Source: Roseovarius mucosus DSM 17069
GTDB taxonomy: Bacteria; Pseudomonadota; Alphaproteobacteria; Rhodobacterales; Rhodobacteraceae
Reading direction: 5' to 3'
Length of the DNA stretch: 64,000 bases
Assembly (NCBI RefSeq): GCF_000768555.3
Contig: NZ_KN293977.1
Span: 181,901-245,900 of the forward strand
Part shown: positions 9,265 to 18,559 of the stretch, piece by piece
How positions within the stretch are numbered: position 1 is the first letter of the stretch
Layout: every line of letters starts with the position of its first letter
Program-made: the position numbers and the translations under genes
The notes under the pieces: model-generated
Databases searched by the model: none
What the model was told of the DNA's origin: nothing
The model's input: only the letters and a program-made list of their open reading frames with translations

Positions 9265-9880
9265 TCAGGTGCTCGCGATCTTGATGCCAAGCAGGGCCAA
9301 AAGCCCGCCAAAGGTGCGATCCAGGATGGATTTGAGGCTGACATAGGCGGTGCGGGCTACGCTCGAGCGAGAAGATGCGCGCCACGAGGATATTCCACAG
9401 CGTTTCGTTCAGGAACACCACAGCAAGCAGCGCCGCAAAGATCAAGGGCGAGGTGCCGGGAGGCACGGTGCCGATGAAAATCGCGGAAAAGAGCACCGCC
9501 GGTTTCGGGTTTGCCAGTTGCGTCATCACTCCCAGCCGAAAGGCCGAGGCGGCAGAGCGGGGCAGGCGCGTTTCCGCGCCCATGTCGAGCGGGCGGTCGG
9601 CGTCGCGCCACAGGCCCCATGCCATCCAGATCAGATAGGCGGCCCCGATGATCTTGAGCGCCCAGAGCAGGGCCGGTGCGGCCTCGAACACAAGACCCAG
9701 GCCAAAGAGCGCCGCCGCTGCCCAGATCACACCACCGAGGCCGATGCCCATGGCCAGAAAGGTGCCGGTGCGCAGCCCTTCTGTCACGCCGGTGCGCGCG
9801 GCCATCAAGACCGCCGGTCCGGGGCTGATCGCTGCCATGAGGTGCAGGACGCAGATTGCGAGGAAGGCGGCGAGGGTCAT
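9265..9880 (-). pseudogene. LysE/RhtB family exporter (upstream copy), frameshifted near its 3' end
   Basis: The protein from ATG 9880 has the LysE signature ISPGPAVLMAARTGVTEG and ANPKPAVLFSAIF and is colinear with the downstream copy. After FSLER the reading frame changes. Removing one base near 9358 restores ARTAYVSLKSILDRT and a proper end, GIKIAST, with a stop at 9265-9267, 11 nt before the downstream ATG. As the sequence stands, the stop is bypassed and the frame continues into the second LysE gene. Start overlaps the fabI stop (TAATG). Either a real near-terminal mutation that fuses two exporters or a single sequencing error; most of the membrane domain is intact either way. Confidence 0.7.
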
Positions 9881-10707
9881 TATTCCTGTTCCTTGCGTCC
9901 GCCGCTGGCGTCGATGTCGGGGGCGTCGACGGCCTTCATGCCGACGATATGGTAGCCCGCATCGACATGCAGCGTCTCGCCGGTCACGCCAGAGCCCAGA
10001 TCGCTGAGCAGGTAGAGTGCGGAGCGGCCCACGTCGTCGATGGTCACGTTGCGGCGCAGCGGCGAATTCAGCTCGTTCCATTTCAGGATATAGCGGAAAT
10101 CGCCGATGCCCGAGGCGGCCAGCGTCTTGATCGGCCCGGCGCTGATGGCGTTGACGCGGATGCCGTCCTTGCCCAGATCCTCGGCCATGTATTTCACGGA
10201 GGCCTCAAGCGCGGCCTTGGCTACGCCCATGACGTTGTAATGCGGCATCACCTGTTCCGCGCCGTAATAGGTGAGGGTCAGGGCCGATCCGCCCTCGCCC
10301 ATCATCTTTTCTGCGCGCTGCATCACGGCGGTAAAGGAATAGACCGAGATGTCCATGGTCATCAGAAAATTGTCGCGGCTGGTGTCGACGTAACGCCCGC
10401 GCAATTCGTTCTTGTCGGAAAAGCCGATGGCGTGCACCACGAAATCGAGGCTGTCCCAATGGGTGGCGAGATCGACAAAGAGTTGGTCGACCGAGGCCAT
10501 ATTGCCCACGTCGCAGGGCAGAACGATGGTCGAGCCAAGTTCTGCCGCCAGCGGATCGACCCGCTTTTTCAGCGCATCGCCCTGATAGCTGAAGGCCAGT
10601 TCCGCGCCGGCATCGGCGCAGGTGCGGGCAATACCCCAGGCGATTGATTTGTCATTGGCGAGCCCCATGATAAGCCCGCGTTTTCCCGCCATCAGATTGT
10701 TCGACAT
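9880..10707 (-). CDS. fabI: Enoyl-[acyl-carrier-protein] reductase (NADH)
   Basis: 275 residues. FabI reduces enoyl-ACP in the last step of each fatty-acid elongation cycle. It has the FabI-type cofactor motif GLANDKSIAWGIA and the catalytic Tyr-X6-Lys pair in HYNVMGVAK, plus ISAGPIKTLAASGI. It is an NADH-dependent short-chain dehydrogenase relative and the usual triclosan target. It is transcribed away from pdxH; the intergenic region holds an inverted repeat. The LysE copy starts on its stop codon. Confidence 0.95.
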   Translation of the reverse strand: MSNNLMAGKRGLIMGLANDKSIAWGIARTCADAGAELAFSYQGDALKKRVDPLAAELGSTIVLPCDVGNMASVDQLFVDLATHWDSLDFVVHAIGFSDKNELRGRYVDTSRDNFLMTMDISVYSFTAVMQRAEKMMGEGGSALTLTYYGAEQVMPHYNVMGVAKAALEASVKYMAEDLGKDGIRVNAISAGPIKTLAASGIGDFRYILKWNELNSPLRRNVTIDDVGRSALYLLSDLGSGVTGETLHVDAGYHIVGMKAVDAPDIDASGGRKEQE

Positions 10708-10790
10708 TCCCAGCCCCCGACCATCAGATTTTTCTGACCTTTAGGCGATTGGGGGGATTGCATCAAGGGCTGGTCATTTTCCAGGGCAGG

Positions 10791-10824
10791 GTGTCAAATG
10801 CCGTTCAGAACACTAGTTTGACAC
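10791..10824. promoter_or_regulatory. Inverted repeat GTGTCAAA-N18-TTTGACAC in the fabI/pdxH divergent region
   Basis: Two perfect 8-bp arms (10791-10798 and 10817-10824) face each other across 18 nt, between the divergent fabI and pdxH starts. The right arm contains TTGACA, which could be the -35 of a pdxH promoter. Possibly a repressor or regulator site; the protein is unknown. Confidence 0.4.
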
Positions 10825-10873
10825 ATATGGTAACATATGAGCGAATTCTCGCAGGCAGCATCAAGGGAAGTTC

Positions 10874-11476
10874 ATGGAACGCGACGGACTATTTGCAGGG
10901 GATGACCCGTTCGAGATTGCACGCGGCTGGCTGGCCGAGGCGGAGAAATCAGAGATGAACGATCCCAATGCCGTCGCGCTGTCGACGGTGGATGCCGATG
11001 GGTTGCCGAATGTGCGGATGGTGCTGCTCAAGGAGATTTCCGAAGACGGCTTCATCTTTTACACCAATTACAACAGCGCCAAGGGGCGCGAACTGACCGC
11101 CAATCCCAAGGCGGCGATGGTGCTGCATTGGAAATCCTTGCGCCGTCAGGTGCGTATTCGTGGTATGGTGAGTCGGGAAGAGGGCGCGCGCGCGGATGCC
11201 TATTATGCCTCGCGCTCGCTCAAGAGCCGTCTTGGCGCCTGGGCATCGGAGCAATCGCAGCCGCTCGACAGCCGAACGACCTTGATGGCGAAGGTGGCCA
11301 AGATCACGGCGCAGAAAGGCCCGAATCCGCCGCGGCCACCATTTTGGGGTGGTTTCAAGATCGCTCCGGTGGAAATCGAATTCTGGGCTGACGGAGCGTT
11401 TCGGTTGCACGACCGCTTTGTGTGGCGGCGAAAAGGCATAGGGGAAAACTGGGAAATTCAACGCCTGAACCCATGA
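10874..11476 (+). CDS. pdxH: Pyridoxamine 5'-phosphate oxidase
   Basis: 200 residues, standard PdxH length; FMN-dependent formation of pyridoxal 5'-phosphate. Motifs include [66 protein letters not shown], and the C-terminal DRFVWRR with the conserved end RLNP. Divergent from fabI. The stop is followed immediately by a perfect hairpin. Confidence 0.95.
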   Translation: MERDGLFAGDDPFEIARGWLAEAEKSEMNDPNAVALSTVDADGLPNVRMVLLKEISEDGFIFYTNYNSAKGRELTANPKAAMVLHWKSLRRQVRIRGMVSREEGARADAYYASRSLKSRLGAWASEQSQPLDSRTTLMAKVAKITAQKGPNPPRPPFWGGFKIAPVEIEFWADGAFRLHDRFVWRRKGIGENWEIQRLNP

Positions 11477-11495
11477 ATTTCACGTTGCGTGAAAT
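11477..11495. other. Perfect stem-loop after pdxH
   Basis: ATTTCACG (11477-11484), loop TTG, CGTGAAAT (11488-11495), starting at the base after the pdxH stop. No T-run follows, so it may be a weak terminator or a protein-binding palindrome about 100 nt upstream of the cold-shock gene. Confidence 0.45.
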
Positions 11496-11597
11496 GCAAG
11501 GCATTGAAAGTAATTGATATTAACCGCTTGCAAGCGGGGGCGAATATGACGCAAGTGTTACACAGTCTTGGGGATGAAGGCTGTTAGGTAGGACAAA

Positions 11598-12131
11598 GTG
11601 ACGATACAGGATGACGATATTCGCAGATTGAAAGGGCGTGTTAAGTGGTTCGACCCTGTAAAAGGGTTTGGGTTTGTGATCGCCGATGAAGGTGGCCCAG
11701 ATATTTTGCTACATGCCAATGTTCTGCGGAACTTTGGCCAAAGCTCGGTTGCGGATCGCGCCGGAGTTGAATTGGACGTGCAGCAAACCGAACGCGGTCG
11801 GCAGGCCGTGGCGGTGCATGCCATCAGCCCGCCGGATGATCTTGAACACACAGGGCTTGCCGATCTCGACGAGATTGATCCCGAGATCATTCGCAACGCG
11901 CCGCTGCAACCCGCCCGCGTCAAATGGTTCGACAAGGGCAAGGGATTTGGCTTTGCCAATACCTTTGGACGGGAAGAAGACGTGTTCGTGCACATCGAGG
12001 TTCTGCGCCGCTCCGGTCTTGCGGATGTTCAGCCCGGCGAGGCGCTGGCAATCCGCGTGATTGATGGTAAAAGGGGGCGAATGGCAACCGAGGTGTGTGG
12101 ATGGGAAACGGCGGTAAAAGTATCCGAGTGA
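11598..12131 (+). CDS. Two-domain cold-shock protein
   Basis: 177 residues with two cold-shock domains (about 10-75 and 105-170). RNP1-like motifs are VKWFDPVKGFGFV and VKWFDKGKGFGFA; RNP2-like are DILLHAN and DVFVHIE. The domains are joined by an acidic linker. Such double-CSD proteins are typical of alphaproteobacteria and bind single-stranded nucleic acid. GTG start at 11598 with TAGGA 4-5 nt upstream. The downstream DUF192 gene overlaps its end, so translation is probably coupled. Confidence 0.85.
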   Translation: MTIQDDDIRRLKGRVKWFDPVKGFGFVIADEGGPDILLHANVLRNFGQSSVADRAGVELDVQQTERGRQAVAVHAISPPDDLEHTGLADLDEIDPEIIRNAPLQPARVKWFDKGKGFGFANTFGREEDVFVHIEVLRRSGLADVQPGEALAIRVIDGKRGRMATEVCGWETAVKVSE

Positions 12132-12595
12132 TGGCGGCCGTCGTGCTTGCCGGTCTGGCAAGCACGGCAGCGGCGGAGAGTTGCCGCGAAGACGTGGTGA
12201 TGCTTCGCAGCGATGCCGGCACCGCGCGTTTCCGCGTCGAGGTGGCCGATGACAAGGCCGAGCGCGCCCAAGGCCTCATGAATCGCGAGACGATGTCGAT
12301 GAGCGCGGGCATGCTCTTTGTCTATCCCGAACCGCAGCCGGTTGGGTTTTGGATGAAGAACACGCTGATTCCGCTCGACATGATTTTCATGGACGAGACA
12401 GGCACCGTGAAGAAGGTACATCACGAGGCGCAGCCGCTGGACGAGTCGCCGATTTTTGGTGGTCAGGACATTTTGGCGGTGCTGGAGATCAATGGTGGTC
12501 TGGCGCGTAAAATCGGAATTCGCGAAGGTTGGACCATGCGGCATGCCGCTATTGACCAGACCAAGGCGGCCTGGCCCTGCGCCGAGAGCCAATAA
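12101..12595 (+). CDS. DUF192 family secreted protein
   Basis: 164 residues with a signal peptide (SIRVMAAVVLAGLASTAAA) and a DUF192 domain: RAQGLMNRETMSMSAGMLFVY and GFWMKNTLIPLDMIFMD are the family hallmarks. Function not established. The start may be ATG 12101 (used here) or ATG 12131, which overlaps the upstream stop as TGATG. Overlap with the cold-shock gene indicates one transcript. Confidence 0.8.
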   Translation: MGNGGKSIRVMAAVVLAGLASTAAAESCREDVVMLRSDAGTARFRVEVADDKAERAQGLMNRETMSMSAGMLFVYPEPQPVGFWMKNTLIPLDMIFMDETGTVKKVHHEAQPLDESPIFGGQDILAVLEINGGLARKIGIREGWTMRHAAIDQTKAAWPCAESQ

Positions 12596-12659
12596 AGCGT
12601 CACGAGGCCGGTTTTTGGCTTTTCAAGCTCGGTAATCACCAGTATGGAGGCGCACGGTC

Positions 12660-12736
12660 CGGGGCGTAGCGCAGTCTGGTAGCGCACCTGTTTTGGGAAC
12701 AGGGGGTCGTAGGTTCGAATCCTATCGCCCCGACCA
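12660..12736 (+). tRNA. tRNA-Pro (anticodon TGG)
   Basis: 77 nt. The acceptor stem is CGGGGCG/CGCCCCG with an encoded CCA end (12734-12736). The anticodon arm is CCTGT-TTTGGGA-ACAGG, giving anticodon TGG; the T arm contains GGTTCGAATCC. Complete cloverleaf. Confidence 0.95.
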
Positions 12737-12761
12737 TTTCACCCACACGCTTATGTCAGGT

Positions 12762-12780
12762 CCCCTCCGGGGTCTCTTTT
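12762..12780 (+). terminator. Rho-independent terminator after tRNA-Pro
   Basis: CCCC-TCC-GGGG followed by TCTCTTTT, 26 nt past the tRNA. The stem is short but GC-only. Confidence 0.55.
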
Positions 12781-13240
12781 CCAAGGCGCGCGCGCCGCAT
12801 TTCGCGGCAGGCGTAAAGCGCATCAAACTTCAACCTCTGTGATAGCTATGCCCGGCAAATGCGCCGGAAATAACGGCTTCTTTACGGGGCTGGCTGTGGA
12901 TGAATCACGTCCGCGATCGAGGGGGCGTGACCTGAGACTTAGTCAAACGTTTTTTCTGCCAAAATCCGAAAAGTTTTCGTTGACCGCCTATGGCAATATA
13001 CGTCAGTTTGTGTGGGCGGGCAGCAAGGCCACAACATATAGTGGCTCGCCCCGGCAGGGACATGACACCGACACTCAGGACGACCAGACAGTGACCACTC
13101 CGCACGGCAGGGCCAGACGGCGTTTCGCAACGCCTGACAAGCGCCGTCCATGGGGAAAACGACCAACTCACATCAGGCCAAACGCCTGAAAATCACACTG
13201 GGCCAAAAGGCCAGAAAACGATTGCGATGGGGCAGAAGAG
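12781..13240. other. 460-nt non-coding leader region upstream of nrdJ
   Basis: No convincing gene. It holds a CGAAAA-G-TTTTCG palindrome (12968-12980), an NrdR-like box (13029-13044) and a weaker half-match (12991-13006). I looked for a cobalamin riboswitch B12 box and did not see one. A 116-codon open frame (12839-13189) has no family resemblance and no good ribosome site. Confidence 0.6.
13029..13044. promoter_or_regulatory. NrdR-like box upstream of nrdJ
   Basis: CCACAACATATAGTGG fits the NrdR-box pattern (acaCwAtATaTwGtgt) at most positions. A second, weaker candidate begins at 12991, but the 38-bp spacing is not the usual whole number of helical turns. NrdR represses ribonucleotide reductase genes when dATP is high. 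Confidence 0.5.
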
Positions 13241-16200
13241 ATGAAGATCGAAAGAAAATTCACCACCGCCGGACAAGACGCCTATGCAGCGCTCGAATTC
13301 GTGACCACGAGTTCCGAAATCCGTAACCCGGATGGCACGACAGTTTTCCGGCTGGATGACATCGAAGTGCCCCGCGGCTGGAGCCAGGTCGCAAGCGACG
13401 TGATCGCGCAGAAGTATTTCCGCAAGGCGGGCATCCCCAACCGGATCGAAAAGGTCAAGGAAGAGGGCGTGCCCGAGTTCCTGTGGCGCTCGGTGCCAGC
13501 GGCGGACAATGACGGCTTTGGTGGCGAGACGAGCGCCAAGCAGGTGTTTGACCGGCTGGCGGGCGCCTGGTGCTATTGGGGCTGGAAGGGCGGTTATTTC
13601 ACCAAGGAATCGGACGCCCGCGCCTATTTCGACGAGATGCGCTATATGCTGGCGCGCCAGATGGCGGCGCCCAACAGCCCGCAGTGGTTCAACACCGGCC
13701 TGCACTGGGCCTATGGCATCGACGGCCCGAGCCAGGGGCATTACTACGTCGATTTCCAAACGGGTGAGTTGACCAAATCCAGCTCGGCCTATGAGCATCC
13801 GCAACCGCATGCCTGCTTTATCCAGTCGGTCAAGGATGATCTGGTGGGCGACGGCGGGATCATGGACCTCTGGGTGCGCGAGGCGCGTCTGTTCAAATAC
13901 GGCTCTGGCACGGGCACCAATTTCAGCAGCCTGCGTGCCGAGGGGGAAAAGCTGTCGGGCGGTGGCAAGTCGTCTGGCCTGATGGGGTTCCTGAAGATCG
14001 GCGACCGTGCGGCGGGCGCGATCAAATCGGGCGGCACCACGCGGCGCGCGGCCAAGATGGTGATCTGTGATGCCGATCATCCCGATATCCAGGAATTCAT
14101 CAACTGGAAGGTCAAGGAAGAACAGAAGGTTGCCAGCATCGTCGCAGGTTCGAAGATGCATGAGCAGAAGCTGAACCAGATTTTTGCCGCGATCCGGGCC
14201 TGGGATGGCAGTTCCGAGGATTCCGTCGATCCCAAGAAGAACGAGCAACTCAAGGCTGCCATTCGCAGTGCCAAGCAGGTGCAAATCCCTGAGACCTACG
14301 TCAAGCGGGTGCTCGATTACGCGCGGCAGGGCTATCAGAGCATTGAATTCCCGACCTATGACACCGATTGGGATTCAGAGGCTTATGCGTCAGTCTCGGG
14401 CCAGAATTCGAACAATTCGATCCGCGTCACCGATGCCTTTCTCAAGGCGGTGCGCGAGGATGCCGATTGGGCGCTGATCAACCGCACCGATGGGTCGGTT
14501 GCCAAGACGATCAAGGCGCGTGATCTGTGGGAAGATGTGGGGCACGCGGCCTGGGCCTGCGCTGATCCGGGTATTCAGTATCACGACACGGTCAACGCGT
14601 GGCACACCTGCCCGGAAGATGGTGAGATCCGGGGGTCCAACCCCTGTTCGGAATATATGTTCCTGGATGATACGGCGTGCAACCTGGCCTCGATGAACCT
14701 CTTGAAGTTCTACGCGGACGGCAAGTTTGACGCAGATGCCTATATGCATGCGACGCGCCTCTGGACCGTGACGCTGGAAATCTCGGTGACGATGGCGCAG
14801 TTCCCGTCCAAGGAGATTGCGCAACTCAGCTATGAGTTCCGCACCTTGGGTCTGGGCTATGCCAATATCGGCGGTTTGCTGATGAACATGGGCTTTGGCT
14901 ATGACAGCGACGAGGGGCGCGCGCTTTGCGGGGCGCTGACGGCGATCATGACCGGCGTGGCCTATGCCACGAGTGCCGAGATGGCCGGAGAGTTAGGGGC
15001 ATTTGCGGGCTACAAGCGCAATGCCAAGCATATGCTGCGCGTGATCCGCAACCACCGCAATGCGGCTTATGGGGCCACCGAGGGGTATGAGGGACTGGCC
15101 GTGAAGCCGGTGCCGCTCGACCACAAGAATTGCCCCGATGCGCGGCTCGTTGATCTGGCGATGGCATCCTGGGATGAGGCGCTGAAGCTGGGCGAAAAGA
15201 ACGGCTACCGCAATGCGCAGACATCGGTCATCGCGCCGACGGGCACCATCGGTCTGGTGATGGATTGCGACACGACCGGGATCGAGCCCGATTTTGCGCT
15301 GGTCAAGTTCAAGAAGCTGGCAGGCGGCGGTTATTTCAAGATCATCAACCAGTCGGTTCCGGCCGCCTTGGAAAAGCTGGGCTATGGTTCGGCGCAGATC
15401 GAGGAAATCGTGAGCTACGCTGTGGGTCACGGCTCCATTGGCAATGCGCCGGGGATCAACCACACGTCGCTGATCGGTCACGGATTTGGACCCAACGAGC
15501 TGACCAAGGTGGATGCGGCCCTGGGTTCGGCGTTCGATATCCGGTTCGTGTTCAACCAGTGGACGCTGGGCGCGGAGTTCTGCACCAATGTTCTGGGTAT
15601 TCCGGCGGAAAAGCTGAACGATCCGACCTTCGATATCCTGACGCATCTGGGTTATTCCAAGCGTGATATCGAATTGGCCAACGACCATGTGTGCGGCACC
15701 ATGACGCTGGAAGGCGCGCCGCATCTCAAGGTGGAGCATTACAAGGTCTTTGATTGCGCCAATCCCTGCGGCAAGAAGGGCAAGCGCTATCTTGGGGTCG
15801 AGAGCCATATCACCATGATGGCGGCGGCGCAGTCGTTCATCTCAGGCGCGATTTCCAAGACCATCAACATGGCCAATGACGCCACCATCGAGGATTGCCA
15901 GAAGGCCTATGAGCTGTCGTGGTCGCTGGGTGTCAAAGCCAACGCGCTCTACCGCGATGGATCGAAGCTGAGCCAGCCGCTTGCGGCAAGTCTGGTCGAG
16001 GATGATGACGAGGCCGCCGATATTCTGGAATCCGGCACGCCGCAGCAAAAGGCGCAGGTGCTGGCCGAGAAGATCGTCGAAAAGGTGATCATCAAGGAAA
16101 TCCAGAAATCGCACCGCGAAAAGCTGCCCGAGCGGCGCAAGGGCTATACGCAGAAGGCGATTGTCGGCGGTCACAAGGTGTATTTGCGCACCGGTGAGTA

Positions 16201-16918
16201 CGAGGATGGCAAGCTGGGTGAAATCTTCATCGACATGCACAAAGAGGGCGCTGGCTTTCGTGCGATGATGAACAATTTTGCCATCGCCGTGTCGGTTGGC
16301 CTGCAATACGGGGTGCCGCTGGAGGAATTCGTCGATGCCTTTACCTTTACCAAGTTCGAACCGGCGGGCATGGTGCAGGGCAATGACAGCATCAAGAATG
16401 CGACCTCGATCCTCGACTATATCTTCCGCGAACTGGCGGTGAGCTATCTGGATCGCACCGATCTGGCGCATGTCAAACCCTCGGGGGCCAGCTTTGACGA
16501 TCTGGGGCGCGGCGAGGAAGAGGGCGTGCGCAATGTTTCGGAAATGAGCGAGGCAGCCGCCAACCGCTCGCTGGAGGTGCTAAAGCAGATCAGTTCAACC
16601 GGCTATCTGCGCAAGCGTCTGCCGCAAGAGTTGGTGGTGTTCCAGGGCGGACAGGCCATGGCGCGCGCCGCAGGCGATGGCATGGATGCGATGAGCATGC
16701 TGGCCACGCTGGTGCCTGAAACGGCCAGTGCGACGATGTCGGCCATGACCACGACCACGGCGGTCGCCTCTGGCTCGGTCAGCATGGATGCCCGCACCAA
16801 GGCGCGGCTTCAGGGCTACGAGGGCGAGGCCTGTGGCGAATGCGGCAACTACACGCTGGTGCGCAACGGCACCTGCATGAAGTGCAACACCTGCGGCTCT
16901 ACGAGTGGGTGTAGCTGA
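13241..16918 (+). CDS. nrdJ: Adenosylcobalamin-dependent (class II) ribonucleotide reductase
   Basis: 1,225 residues, the usual size of the long alphaproteobacterial NrdJ. It reduces ribonucleotides to deoxyribonucleotides using a B12-generated radical. Visible motifs include [36 protein letters not shown], the finger-loop [13 protein letters not shown], and the C-terminal cysteine-rich tail ([22 protein letters not shown]) that re-reduces the active site. No class I reductase genes are in this window. An NrdR-like box upstream and a strong terminator downstream make it a single-gene unit. Confidence 0.97.
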   Translation: MKIERKFTTAGQDAYAALEFVTTSSEIRNPDGTTVFRLDDIEVPRGWSQVASDVIAQKYFRKAGIPNRIEKVKEEGVPEFLWRSVPAADNDGFGGETSAKQVFDRLAGAWCYWGWKGGYFTKESDARAYFDEMRYMLARQMAAPNSPQWFNTGLHWAYGIDGPSQGHYYVDFQTGELTKSSSAYEHPQPHACFIQSVKDDLVGDGGIMDLWVREARLFKYGSGTGTNFSSLRAEGEKLSGGGKSSGLMGFLKIGDRAAGAIKSGGTTRRAAKMVICDADHPDIQEFINWKVKEEQKVASIVAGSKMHEQKLNQIFAAIRAWDGSSEDSVDPKKNEQLKAAIRSAKQVQIPETYVKRVLDYARQGYQSIEFPTYDTDWDSEAYASVSGQNSNNSIRVTDAFLKAVREDADWALINRTDGSVAKTIKARDLWEDVGHAAWACADPGIQYHDTVNAWHTCPEDGEIRGSNPCSEYMFLDDTACNLASMNLLKFYADGKFDADAYMHATRLWTVTLEISVTMAQFPSKEIAQLSYEFRTLGLGYANIGGLLMNMGFGYDSDEGRALCGALTAIMTGVAYATSAEMAGELGAFAGYKRNAKHMLRVIRNHRNAAYGATEGYEGLAVKPVPLDHKNCPDARLVDLAMASWDEALKLGEKNGYRNAQTSVIAPTGTIGLVMDCDTTGIEPDFALVKFKKLAGGGYFKIINQSVPAALEKLGYGSAQIEEIVSYAVGHGSIGNAPGINHTSLIGHGFGPNELTKVDAALGSAFDIRFVFNQWTLGAEFCTNVLGIPAEKLNDPTFDILTHLGYSKRDIELANDHVCGTMTLEGAPHLKVEHYKVFDCANPCGKKGKRYLGVESHITMMAAAQSFISGAISKTINMANDATIEDCQKAYELSWSLGVKANALYRDGSKLSQPLAASLVEDDDEAADILESGTPQQKAQVLAEKIVEKVIIKEIQKSHREKLPERRKGYTQKAIVGGHKVYLRTGEYEDGKLGEIFIDMHKEGAGFRAMMNNFAIAVSVGLQYGVPLEEFVDAFTFTKFEPAGMVQGNDSIKNATSILDYIFRELAVSYLDRTDLAHVKPSGASFDDLGRGEEEGVRNVSEMSEAAANRSLEVLKQISSTGYLRKRLPQELVVFQGGQAMARAAGDGMDAMSMLATLVPETASATMSAMTTTTAVASGSVSMDARTKARLQGYEGEACGECGNYTLVRNGTCMKCNTCGSTSGCS

Positions 16919-17018
16919 GGAAATTGAGACACGGGGCGGGTGCGCTCGCCCCGGACGCGGATCGGAAGCAGGCAACAACCACAGTCGGGCAGTGAATGAC
17001 ACCCGATCCGCGAGACTC

Positions 17019-17044
17019 GAGGGGGCCTAGTGCCCCCTCTTTTT
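17019..17044 (+). terminator. Rho-independent terminator after nrdJ
   Basis: GAGGGGGC (17019-17026), loop CTAGT, GCCCCCTC (17032-17039), then a T-run to 17044. About 100 nt past the nrdJ stop. Confidence 0.85.
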
Positions 17045-17077
17045 CGTCTGGGGCGTATCGCGCCCGATCAAAACCGT

Positions 17078-17157
17078 CCCGGGCTTGACCCCGGACCTCG
17101 CCGATGCAGATCAAAGGCCCCGGCTCGGGGCCGGGGCGATATGAGCCTGATCGGACG
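17078..17157. repeat. GC-rich intergenic repeat, copy 1
   Basis: Contains CCCGGGCT, then CCCCGGC-TCGG-GGCCGGGG (a 7-bp hairpin), and ends in GATCGGACG. It resembles 43520-43587 in the same order of blocks (CCCGGGCT, gccga, GGCCCCGGCTC, GGGGCCGGGGCGA, GATC-GACG). Both copies sit in gaps between gene ends. Likely a REP-like dispersed element. Confidence 0.5.
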
Positions 17158-17182
17158 AAAAATGCTGGCGCCCAACAGGGGG

Positions 17183-17653
17183 TCAGTGACCCATCTTGGA
17201 ATGGTCCACGCCATCGGTGGGATCGACCATGAATTCCACCGTGACCGCGCCTGCCTGCTCGAAGTGGAAGGTCGCGGAAACCATGTCACCTTCCTTGAGC
17301 GGGGCGGTGAGGCCCATCAGCATGACATGCAACCCGCCCGGTTCGAGATTGACGGTCTCGCCCGGTGGAATCTCGATGCCTGCAACCGGCTGCATTCGCG
17401 CCACCCCGTCGCTGCCATGGTCAGTGGTGTGCAGGGTTGTCTTTTTTGCGGCGGTGGTTTCGATGGCAATCAGGCGGTCGGCCGTGGCGCCCTCATTGCT
17501 GATGGCCATATAGGCGGCGGCTGATTTGGCCCCGGCGAAAGGTTCGTTGATATGGGGATGGATGATTTCGAGTGTGTTTTTCTTCACACTATGGGCATGG
17601 GCCGCGCCGCTGAGCGCGATCGCCCCCAAGAGGGCCAGAAAAAACTGTTTCAT
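17183..17653 (-). CDS. Periplasmic copper chaperone PCu(A)C
   Basis: 156 residues with a signal peptide (MKQFFLALLGAIALSGAAHA). It has the PCu(A)C copper-site pattern with His in TTLHTT, Met in VARMQ and the paired His and Met in GLHVMLM. These proteins hand Cu(I) to cytochrome c oxidase subunit II. A Met/His end (DHSKMGH) adds possible metal ligands. Standalone gene; no Sco gene is nearby. Confidence 0.88.
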   Translation of the reverse strand: MKQFFLALLGAIALSGAAHAHSVKKNTLEIIHPHINEPFAGAKSAAAYMAISNEGATADRLIAIETTAAKKTTLHTTDHGSDGVARMQPVAGIEIPPGETVNLEPGGLHVMLMGLTAPLKEGDMVSATFHFEQAGAVTVEFMVDPTDGVDHSKMGH

Positions 17654-17766
17654 TGAATTCCTCGTTTATCGGTCGCGTGGGCATGGGCATGGTGTGCGCG
17701 CCATGATGCCTGATCTATACGGTCGGCGGGCAGATGCGTCCACTTGTCTGATCTTCGGCCATGAAA

Positions 17767-17790
17767 AAGGGGCACTGGAGAGCGCCCCTT
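17767..17790 (-). terminator. Rho-independent terminator after the transaldolase gene
   Basis: On the minus strand AAGGGGC, a 10-nt loop and GCCCCTT followed by TTT. It lies about 25 nt past the stop at 17813. Confidence 0.75.
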
Positions 17791-17812
17791 GATCTGGTTG
17801 GCAAAGCACGGG

Positions 17813-18466
17813 TCAGAGGATTTTCTGGCCGGTCTTTTCCCAATCGGCCATGAAGGTCTTGAGCCCTTGTTCGGTCAACGGATGCTCTGCCATTTTCTTG
17901 ATCACGGCGGGGGGGGCGGTCATCACGTCAGCGCCGATATGGGCGGCTTGAAAGGCGTGGTTGACGGTGCGGATCGAGGCCGCGAGAATCTGGGTCTCGA
18001 ACCCGTAATTGTCATAGATCGTGCGGATGTCGGCGATCAGTTCCATTCCGTCGAGGTTGATGTCGTCAAGCCGCCCGATGAAGGGGGAAATGAACGTGGC
18101 CCCCGCCTTTGCGGCCAAGAGCGCCTGATTGGCCGAAAAGCAGAGCGTCACGTTGACCATGTGACCCTCGCCCGAGAGCACCTTGCAGGCCTTGAGGCCG
18201 TCCCAGGTGAGCGGCACTTTGACCGCGATATTGCCCGCGATGGCGGCGAGTTTGCGCCCCTCGGCAATCATCTCGTCTGCGGTGAGGGCTACGACCTCGG
18301 CGCTGACCGGGCCGTCAACCATTTCGGCGATCTCGCGTGTGACTTCGAGAATGTCGCGGCCTGATTTCAGGATGAGCGAAGGGTTGGTGGTCACACCATC
18401 CACCATGCCAAGGTCATTGAGTTCGGCGATCTGATCGGTTTCGGCGGTATCGACAAAGAATTTCAT
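17813..18466 (-). CDS. tal: Small transaldolase / fructose-6-phosphate aldolase family
   Basis: 217 residues, the size of the TalC/Fsa subfamily. The Schiff-base Lys lies in [16 protein letters not shown] (about residue 86); the N-terminus [13 protein letters not shown] and TTNPSLI are typical. Members annotated as transaldolases transfer dihydroxyacetone units in the pentose phosphate pathway, while a few act as fructose-6-phosphate aldolases; which applies here cannot be read from sequence alone. It is divergent from priA. Confidence 0.9.
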   Translation of the reverse strand: MKFFVDTAETDQIAELNDLGMVDGVTTNPSLILKSGRDILEVTREIAEMVDGPVSAEVVALTADEMIAEGRKLAAIAGNIAVKVPLTWDGLKACKVLSGEGHMVNVTLCFSANQALLAAKAGATFISPFIGRLDDINLDGMELIADIRTIYDNYGFETQILAASIRTVNHAFQAAHIGADVMTAPPAVIKKMAEHPLTEQGLKTFMADWEKTGQKIL

Positions 18467-18559
18467 GGGTGGCCCTCTGTGGCGGGTTGGGTTTGCTTGG
18501 CGAAGCGTTTACCTCATGGGGACGTCCGCCGAAACCCCTCTTGCAACAGGAGCCGTCCG

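Noticed and set aside
12839..13189. 116-codon frame upstream of nrdJ
   Set aside because: No family resemblance and overlaps the NrdR-like box region.
12781..13240. Cobalamin riboswitch for nrdJ
   Set aside because: Expected because nrdJ is B12-dependent, but no B12-box core or flanking stems were seen.
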